Source: Holophagaceae bacterium UBA692 (lineage in GTDB: Bacteria > Acidobacteriota > Holophagae > Holophagales > Holophagaceae). From it: a stretch of DNA of 11,157 nt. The position numbers and the translations under genes are program-made. The stretch spans positions 7,575 to 18,731 of the forward strand of contig DBMS01000254.1 in the NCBI GenBank assembly GCA_002297665.1, given 5' to 3'. The first letter of the stretch is position 1, and every line of letters starts with the position of its first letter. Under the pieces are notes generated by a model that did not search any database, had not been told where the DNA came from, and saw nothing but the letters and a program-made list of their open reading frames with translations. Shown here in pieces: positions 6,895 to 11,157 of the stretch.

Positions 6895-7557
6895 ATGTTC
6901 CACCTGCGCCCCTTCCCCACCCTGGCCTTCGCCCTGGGGGTCTTCACCTCCCTGTTCTCGGTGATCAACCCCACCAGCGCCGCCGTCATCTTCTCCGGCC
7001 TCACCGCCGGCTGGGACCGCGCCAAGGTGCGCCGGACCGCCTTCCGGGCCAGCTTCACCGCCACCTGCGTCATGGTGGGCTTCGCGCTCCTGGGCAAGGT
7101 GGTCTTCGGGGTGTTCGGCTTCACCTCCCTGGCCATGCGGTTCGTGGGGGGCATCCTGGTGATGTACTCCGCCATGGGAATGCTCTACGGCGAGGACCCC
7201 CACCTCAAGGACGCCACCCACGAGAAGCCCAACTCCACCGACATCGCCGTCATCCCCCTGGGCATCCCCATGCTGGCCGGGCCCGGCACCATCTCGACGG
7301 TGATGGGCTTCACCGCCGGCCTGAGCATCTCCGAGGCCCTGGTGCTGCTGGCCGCGATCCTGGTGAACGGATGGCTGATCCACATGTTCCTCCTGCAGGC
7401 GCGGTGGATCACCGGCCGCCTCGGGAGCACGGGGACGAAGATCGTCACGAAGCTGATGGGGCTGATCCTGGCCGCCGTGGCCATGCAGTTCCTCATCAAC
7501 GGGGTGAAGGAGGTGGCGGCGGAGATCCGGAATCCGGTGGTGGCGGCGGAAATCTAG
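6895..7557 (+). CDS. MarC family (UPF0056) integral membrane protein
   Basis: A 220-residue inner-membrane protein with six hydrophobic segments at about 10-33, 50-70, 74-97, 118-140, 146-170 and 184-204. The family fingerprint is present: an Asn-Pro pair in the first helix (VINPTS, 25-26) and the loop-helix motif IPLGIPMLAGPGTIST at 120-135. The hydrophilic loop at 100-117 separates two halves of three helices. MarC proteins were first linked to multiple antibiotic resistance, but that link was not upheld, and the transported substrate, if any, is unknown. The start at 6895 lacks a Shine-Dalgarno and is set by an adjacent -10 element. The gene ends head-on against the serine acetyltransferase gene, with both TAG stops inside one CTAG. 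There is no sign of truncation; length is normal for the family. Confidence 0.93.
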   Translation: MFHLRPFPTLAFALGVFTSLFSVINPTSAAVIFSGLTAGWDRAKVRRTAFRASFTATCVMVGFALLGKVVFGVFGFTSLAMRFVGGILVMYSAMGMLYGEDPHLKDATHEKPNSTDIAVIPLGIPMLAGPGTISTVMGFTAGLSISEALVLLAAILVNGWLIHMFLLQARWITGRLGSTGTKIVTKLMGLILAAVAMQFLINGVKEVAAEIRNPVVAAEI

Positions 7558-8516
7558 ATCATCCAGGACGACCAGGACGGACTGTAGGCCCCATGAATCT
7601 GCGTGGCCGTGTACTGGGAGAGCTGGGTCACCATCGCCCCGGCCGGGACGCTCTGGGTGAGCCAGACGTTGCCGCCGATGGTGGAGCCCCGGCCCAGGGT
7701 GATGCGGCCCAGGATCGTGGCGTTGGAGTAGATCGTCACCTCGTCTTCCACGATGGGGTGCCGGTCCACCCCCTTGATGGGGTTGCCGTGCTCGTCCAGG
7801 GGGAAGCTCTTGGCGCCCAGGGTGACGCCCTGGTAGAGGCGGACCTTGCGGCCGATGATGGTGGTCTCGCCGATGACGACGCCGGTGCCGTGGTCGATGA
7901 AGAAGCCCTCGCCGATGCGCGCGCCGGGGTGGATGTCGATGCCGGTGACGCTGTGGGCGTGCTCGGTGATCATGCGGGGGATGAGGGGAACGCCCAGCAC
8001 GTGCAGTTCGTGGGCGAGGCGCTGGCTGGTGACGGCGAGGATCCCGGGGTAGCAGAAGATGGCCTCGTCGGGGTTGGTGAGGGCGGGGTCGCCCTCGTAG
8101 GCGGCCTCCACGTCCGTGCCCAGCATTCGCCGCACTTCGGGCAGTCGTGAGATGAAGGCCTCGGCCAGGACGCGGGCGCGCTCGGGGGAGGTGCAGGCCT
8201 CCCCGCCGTTGCCGGAAACGGCGCAGAAGCCGCGCCGGATCTGCTCCTGCATGCCCTGGAGAATGCGGTCCAGGGCTGCGCCCGCGTGGAAGCCCATGGT
8301 TTCGGCGGTGAGCTCCGAAGGCCCGAAATAGCCCGGGAAGAGCACGGACCGCAGGTCCTCCACCAGGTCCACCACCGCCTGGCGGGAGGGGAATTCGCGG
8401 CGGAGGTTCGGCTTGGAGTGGGCGCCCTCCCAGCCCTTGCCGGCCCTGCACAGGGCTTCCACCACGGGGCCCAGGGGGGCGGGGTTCCCTTGATCCGGTC
8501 GCGCTTCTGGGTTCAT
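7554..8516 (-). CDS. Serine O-acetyltransferase (EpsC/CysE type)
   Basis: Transfers acetyl from acetyl-CoA to L-serine, giving O-acetylserine for cysteine synthesis in the cytoplasm. The 320 residues are longer than E. coli CysE, with an extended N-terminal helical part as in the EpsC-type enzymes. The C-terminal part (about 190-295) is a left-handed beta-helix of hexapeptide repeats (IHPGARIGEGFFIDHG, VVIGETTIIGRKV). Asp194 in GIDIHP and His209 in DHGTG correspond to the catalytic Asp and His of CysE, and GAKSFP (235-240) to the loop that follows. The last residue is isoleucine (SSWMI), the residue CysE uses to dock into O-acetylserine sulfhydrylase. GAGG lies 6 nt before the ATG. It appears to be a single-gene unit with no sulfur genes beside it, and it converges on marC with a 4-nt overlap. 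Confidence 0.93.
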   Translation of the reverse strand: MNPEARPDQGNPAPLGPVVEALCRAGKGWEGAHSKPNLRREFPSRQAVVDLVEDLRSVLFPGYFGPSELTAETMGFHAGAALDRILQGMQEQIRRGFCAVSGNGGEACTSPERARVLAEAFISRLPEVRRMLGTDVEAAYEGDPALTNPDEAIFCYPGILAVTSQRLAHELHVLGVPLIPRMITEHAHSVTGIDIHPGARIGEGFFIDHGTGVVIGETTIIGRKVRLYQGVTLGAKSFPLDEHGNPIKGVDRHPIVEDEVTIYSNATILGRITLGRGSTIGGNVWLTQSVPAGAMVTQLSQYTATQIHGAYSPSWSSWMI

Positions 8517-8666
8517 GGGAAGCCTCGTTCACAGGTTCAGGAACAAGCATACACAAAGCTCCCCGTGGATCCGTGGCCGGACCGGGAGGAAACCGGCCTC
8601 CCGTCGTTGAATCCCGCAACACGCGCGACCGGGAATGCACCCAGCAGATATTTTGTTCCCGTCCCC

Positions 8667-8694
8667 TCGCCAGGACTTTTCCGGCTCCTATAAT
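8667..8694 (+). promoter_or_regulatory. Sigma-70-type promoter for the 80-aa protein gene
   Basis: A perfect TATAAT at 8689-8694 is preceded, after 16 nt, by TCGCCA at 8667-8672 (4 of 6 to TTGACA). Transcription should start near 8701, giving a leader of about 42 nt that contains the AGGAGG Shine-Dalgarno. This is the best -10 element noticed in the window. Confidence 0.7.
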
Positions 8695-8742
8695 TGTCTC
8701 ATACAGTCCCGACCCCGGACCCCGACGACACCAGGAGGAACC

Positions 8743-8985
8743 ATGCCCAAGCGCCACGGGTGGCTGATGCTATGCCTGACCACGGCCTGGATGCTGGGGC
8801 CCCAGCGCCAGCGGGTCCCCTTCGCCCCCCCCCTGCACCGCCCTCCGGCGCAGCAGCGCCCCGTGGCCCTGATCCCGGAGGGCGGCCGCCCCTTGAAGCC
8901 CGGCGAGGCCTACCGGCTGGTGCGACCCGGCCAGCCGGAGCCCCGCCGCGGCCTGGAGGGCCTTCCCGCCGGGTTCCGCTTCTGA
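8743..8985 (+). CDS. Small exported-looking protein of unknown function (80 aa)
   Basis: I do not recognise this protein. Evidence that it is real: a consensus TATAAT promoter, and AGGAGG at 8733-8738 four bases before the ATG. The N-terminus (MPKRHGWLMLCLTTAWMLGP) has basic residues followed by a hydrophobic stretch of about 13, like a short signal peptide, but no clear cleavage site or lipobox. The remainder is rich in Pro, Arg and Gly with almost no acidic residues (RQRVPFAPPLHRPPAQQRP, then GEAYRLVRPGQPEPRRG) and is probably unstructured and basic. It ends FRF. The frame is open further upstream to 8635, but that extension covers the promoter, so it is not used. The stop abuts the stop of the convergent cytidylate-kinase-like gene. 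It might bind a polyanion or be an envelope component; this is speculation. Confidence 0.72.
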   Translation: MPKRHGWLMLCLTTAWMLGPQRQRVPFAPPLHRPPAQQRPVALIPEGGRPLKPGEAYRLVRPGQPEPRRGLEGLPAGFRF

Positions 8986-9693
8986 TCAGCCGCGGTCCCG
9001 AAGGGCGCTCCGCACGTAGGCGTGGATGGCGGCCGCCACCTGCCGGGCGGTGTGATGCTCGTTGTTGAACACCGCATCGTAGTGGGCGGGATCGGCCAGG
9101 TCGGCCCCCAGGCGCTCCTTGACGAACGCGTCCCGACGCCGGGTTTCCACCTTGATGAAGTGCTCCGCTTCCTCCTGGGGAATGCCCAGGCGGCGCGCCA
9201 TGGACGCCACCCGCCAGGGCAGTCCGGCGTCCAGCCTGAAGTGGAAGGCGTTGTCCAGGCCCCGGCACAGGACGGCCCCGCCGCGGCCCACGATGATGGC
9301 GTTGCCCTGCCGGGCGATGCCCACGAGGGTCCCGGCCACCTTGTCGAAAAGTTCGTCGTGGGTGACGCCCCCCCTGGGGTGGAAGCCGAAGGCCTCCAGG
9401 TTCCGGGTGGCGTCCCCCAGGCCTTCCAGGAGGTTCTTGGAGATGCCCTCGTCCAGGGCCACCTTGTCGAGGAGGGCCTTGTCGAACACGCTCCAGGGCT
9501 CGCCGCCGTCTTCCGAGAAACGTTCCAGCAGTTGCTGGGCCACGGCGAAGGCCTCGCACCCGTAGGACCGGGAGAGGGTGATGGCCGGCCCCGGCCGGGC
9601 CTTGACGGGGGCCTTGCCCCGGCGTTCCTGGATGGCCACCCACCCCGACAGACGCTCCTCCACGCTGGCTGGCAGGTTCGTTCCGGACGCCAT
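8986..9693 (-). CDS. Cytidylate kinase-like family protein
   Basis: A 235-residue protein resembling the cytidylate-kinase-like family (Pfam PF13189). Matching parts are AITLSRSYGCEAFAVAQQL at 37-55 (in place of the P-loop strand and helix), IIVGRGGAVL at 133-142, the arginine-rich LID-like segment ETRRRDAFVKERLG at 183-196 and a C-terminal DAVFNNEHHTARQVAAAI. Canonical Cmk phosphorylates CMP/dCMP. Here the P-loop glycines and lysine are not present, since GCEAFAVA stands where relatives have GSGGREIA, so nucleotide kinase activity is doubtful and the substrate is unknown. The first 35 residues are extra and polar. Cytoplasmic; no signal peptide. GGGAGG lies 6 nt before the ATG at 9693, giving a firm start. 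It follows the diguanylate cyclase gene by 69 nt on the same strand, with its own candidate promoter in between. Confidence 0.85.
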   Translation of the reverse strand: MASGTNLPASVEERLSGWVAIQERRGKAPVKARPGPAITLSRSYGCEAFAVAQQLLERFSEDGGEPWSVFDKALLDKVALDEGISKNLLEGLGDATRNLEAFGFHPRGGVTHDELFDKVAGTLVGIARQGNAIIVGRGGAVLCRGLDNAFHFRLDAGLPWRVASMARRLGIPQEEAEHFIKVETRRRDAFVKERLGADLADPAHYDAVFNNEHHTARQVAAAIHAYVRSALRDRG

Positions 9694-9750
9694 GGCGCAC
9701 CTCCCGGGATGCCGACGCGAGCAGATGAACGTTTCCGTAGGACCACCGCA

Positions 9751-9779
9751 AGTATAGGTCGGCTACGGGGCGCCATCCA
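9751..9779 (-). promoter_or_regulatory. Candidate promoter of the cytidylate kinase-like gene
   Basis: On the minus strand TATACT (9756 to 9751) is a good -10, with TGGATG (9779 to 9774) 17 nt upstream as a weak -35. The -35 lies in the last codons of the diguanylate cyclase gene. The predicted start near 9744 gives a leader of about 50 nt. Confidence 0.45.
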
Positions 9780-10944
9780 CCTCGACCCGGTTCCGGCCGG
9801 CCTTCTTGGCGCGGTACAGGGCCGCGTCGCTCCGGGCGAGGAGGTCCTCCAGGGGGTCCCGGGCCTGGGCCTGGCTGGAGGCGAGGCCCACGCTGACGGT
9901 GTAGGGCACCGCGGCGGCCCCCGCGTGGGCGACCTCTTCCCGGATGCGCTCGGCCACGTGGAGGCCTTCGGCCGGGGAGGAATTGGGCAGGAGCAGCACG
10001 AACTCCTCCCCGCCGTAGCGGCAGTGGAGGTCGAATTCCCGGATGGTGCGCCGGAGCACCTCGGCCAGGTGCTGGATCACCCGGTCCCCCGCGGCGTGGC
10101 CGTGGCGGTCGTTGACGGCCTTGAAGTGGTCGATGTCGATGAAGAGCACCGAGACGTCCAGGCCGTACCGCTGGTGGTAGGCCAGGACCCGGGCGGCCTG
10201 GGCCGTGAAGGCCCTCCGGTTGGACAGGCCCGTGAGGGGGTCCTGGGTGGCCAGTTCCCTCAGCTCCCGGTCCGCGTCCTCCTTGGCGAGCAGCAGGACC
10301 ACCGCCCCCCCGAGGATCATCATGAGGATCAGGAGGAAGAAGGTGAGGCTCTGCACCATGCCGGTGGAGTATAGGTTGAAGGAACCGTCGGACACGGCCA
10401 GGACGGCCCGCACCCCCAGGATCGTGATGAAGGCGAGGTTCGCGGTGCCCAGGATCCGCCGGAACGCCGATTCCCTCGGGGCCGTCACGAAGAGCACCGA
10501 AGGGATCGCCATGCAGACCCCCACGCCCAGGGACGTGGCGGCCGAACGGTAACCCGGGGTGCCCTGGAGCAGTGTCACCAGGTTCATGAGCAGGAGGGCC
10601 GAACCGGACAGGACGACGTGGACCCGCCGCGCCCGGGGGCGGTCGATGCGGGCCAACTCCAGGGCGACCATGGATTCCAGGAAGAAGCCCGCCAGGAGGA
10701 GGTTGTCCGCGGCCAGGACGGAAAGGACCCCCGGCAGTTCCCCCCGCTGGAGCATCAGCAGCCAGGCCAGGGATTGCAGGAGCCGGGCCAGGGCATGGCA
10801 GCGCAGGGGATGCCGGTGGCCGGATTCCGCGGCGAACCCTTCGAACAGGAAGATCAAGGCCGCCATGGCGGCGTTTCCGGTGAAGAGCAGCACCAGGACG
10901 GTACGGACATCCAGGGCGAAGATTGCCGCGAGCGGCGGGGTCAT
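9763..10944 (-). CDS. Membrane-bound diguanylate cyclase (GGEEF domain)
   Basis: Makes cyclic di-GMP from two GTP. The 393-residue protein has an N-terminal membrane part with about six to seven hydrophobic segments (about 14-34, 52-66, 76-96, 108-126, 137-153, 165-184, 197-220) and a C-terminal GGDEF domain from about 225. The domain opens with the standard DPLTGLSNRRAF (235-246), has the metal-binding FIDIDHFK (Asp270, Asp272), and carries signature GGEEF at 311-315. The inhibitory I-site RxxD is intact: Arg302 to Asp305, five residues before the signature. Every key residue for activity and product inhibition is present. The membrane part is not a recognisable MHYT, MASE1 or 7TMR domain to me, so the signal sensed is unknown. 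AGGA lies 5 nt before the ATG. No c-di-GMP phosphodiesterase or effector gene is in the window. Confidence 0.95.
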   Translation of the reverse strand: MTPPLAAIFALDVRTVLVLLFTGNAAMAALIFLFEGFAAESGHRHPLRCHALARLLQSLAWLLMLQRGELPGVLSVLAADNLLLAGFFLESMVALELARIDRPRARRVHVVLSGSALLLMNLVTLLQGTPGYRSAATSLGVGVCMAIPSVLFVTAPRESAFRRILGTANLAFITILGVRAVLAVSDGSFNLYSTGMVQSLTFFLLILMMILGGAVVLLLAKEDADRELRELATQDPLTGLSNRRAFTAQAARVLAYHQRYGLDVSVLFIDIDHFKAVNDRHGHAAGDRVIQHLAEVLRRTIREFDLHCRYGGEEFVLLLPNSSPAEGLHVAERIREEVAHAGAAAVPYTVSVGLASSQAQARDPLEDLLARSDAALYRAKKAGRNRVEVDGAP

Positions 10945-10984
10945 GGGGTTCCTGTGGGAGGCCGGCCTTCACGTTTGGAACCTC

Positions 10985-11014
10985 AATATTCCTTCACCCT
11001 CCGCTCCGGGTCAA
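10985..11014 (-). promoter_or_regulatory. Probable promoter of the diguanylate cyclase gene
   Basis: On the minus strand TTGACC (11014 to 11009, 5 of 6 to TTGACA) and AATATT (10990 to 10985, 4 of 6 to TATAAT) are separated by 18 nt. The start would be near 10978, leaving a leader of about 34 nt that contains the AGGA ribosome site. A weaker alternative lies upstream (TTGGAC at 11077 to 11072 with AATAAT at 11052 to 11047, 19-nt spacer). Confidence 0.55.
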
Positions 11015-11031
11015 TGCCCATGGCGTTCGCT

Positions 11032-11058
11032 ATGGAAAAAACATACATTATTTTCCAT
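11032..11058. repeat. AT-rich inverted repeat upstream of the diguanylate cyclase promoter
   Basis: ATGGAAAA (11032-11039) and TTTTCCAT (11051-11058) are perfect 8-bp arms with an 11-nt AT-rich centre. It lies about 18 bp upstream of the proposed -35 of the diguanylate cyclase gene and 20 bp after the stop of the edge gene. It could be a regulator-binding site, or a weak terminator of the edge gene, whose minus-strand copy ends in a T run inside the stem. Confidence 0.5.
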
Positions 11059-11078
11059 TCATCGCATTTCCGTCCAAG

Positions 11079-11157
11079 TCACGAAATCCGCACGCGGGCG
11101 GAGGCCTCGTGGCCGGCCAGGCCTTCGGCCCGCGCCAGGGCCGCGGCCTGGGCGGCC
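11079..11157 (-). CDS. C-terminal end of a gene, possibly histidinol dehydrogenase (partial)
   Basis: Only the last 25 codons and the TGA stop (complement of 11079-11081) are inside the window. The peptide is Ala-rich and helical (AAQAAALARAEGLAGH), then EASARVRIS and stop. The pattern of an alanine helix, AEGL, then H and an xVRxR-like end is what I expect at the C-terminus of histidinol dehydrogenase (HisD), which catalyses the last two steps of histidine synthesis. With so few residues this is a suggestion, not an identification; another enzyme with a helical tail is possible. Composition and third-position GC match the other genes, so a coding end is likely. Confidence 0.5.
   Translation of the reverse strand, partial: AAQAAALARAEGLAGHEASARVRIS

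Noticed and set aside
6787..8757. Minus-strand open frame of 656 codons spanning marC and the acetyltransferase
   Set aside because: Low-complexity Pro/Arg/Gly/His translation in the wrong frame; the true genes in this span have clear family motifs.
8699..10972. Minus-strand open frame of 757 codons over the diguanylate cyclase and cytidylate-kinase-like genes
   Set aside because: Frame-shifted shadow with low-complexity product; it crosses two well-supported genes and an intergenic region.

Overview
The window is a compact, GC-rich bacterial chromosomal segment made of core genes. The overall character would fit Acidobacteriota of the Holophaga/Geothrix type: strong C/G preference at third positions, a DUF4388 protein, a CCA-encoding tRNA, an S9D glutamyl-endopeptidase-like peptidase and an EpsC-type serine acetyltransferase. 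That placement is inference. No marker gene settles it, and a delta-proteobacterial lineage cannot be excluded. I see no integrase, transposase, phage gene, CRISPR array or anomalous-composition island.

Left part (1-3983), minus strand: a tight four-gene cluster read leftward, consisting of a PIN-PhoH ATPase, a 167-aa single-pass membrane protein, tyrosyl-tRNA synthetase (tyrS) and a DUF4388 protein that runs off the window. The spacings are 10 nt, 40 nt and a 4-nt overlap, so co-transcription is likely. The theme is RNA/translation housekeeping plus an unknown membrane protein and a probable regulatory protein.

Middle (3984-7557), plus strand: a tRNA-Thr(CGT) gene with a plausible promoter, a 7-bp hairpin in its leader and a probable terminator; an exported S9D serine peptidase; and a MarC-family membrane protein that appears to be translated from a leaderless transcript.

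Right part (7554-11157): an EpsC/CysE-type serine O-acetyltransferase (minus) converges on marC, and their stop codons share one CTAG palindrome. An 80-aa, probably exported protein of unknown function (plus), with a consensus -10 and a strong Shine-Dalgarno, converges on a cytidylate-kinase-like protein (minus); their stops form TGATCA. Upstream lies a membrane-bound GGEEF diguanylate cyclase (minus) with its own promoter region and an AT-rich inverted repeat. The right edge holds the last 25 codons of a gene whose C-terminus resembles histidinol dehydrogenase.

I found no convincing undescribed multi-gene system. The items most worth a second look are the 80-aa protein, the altered P-loop in the cytidylate-kinase-like protein, the leaderless marC start, the two palindromic shared-stop junctions and the AT-rich inverted repeat before the diguanylate cyclase gene.
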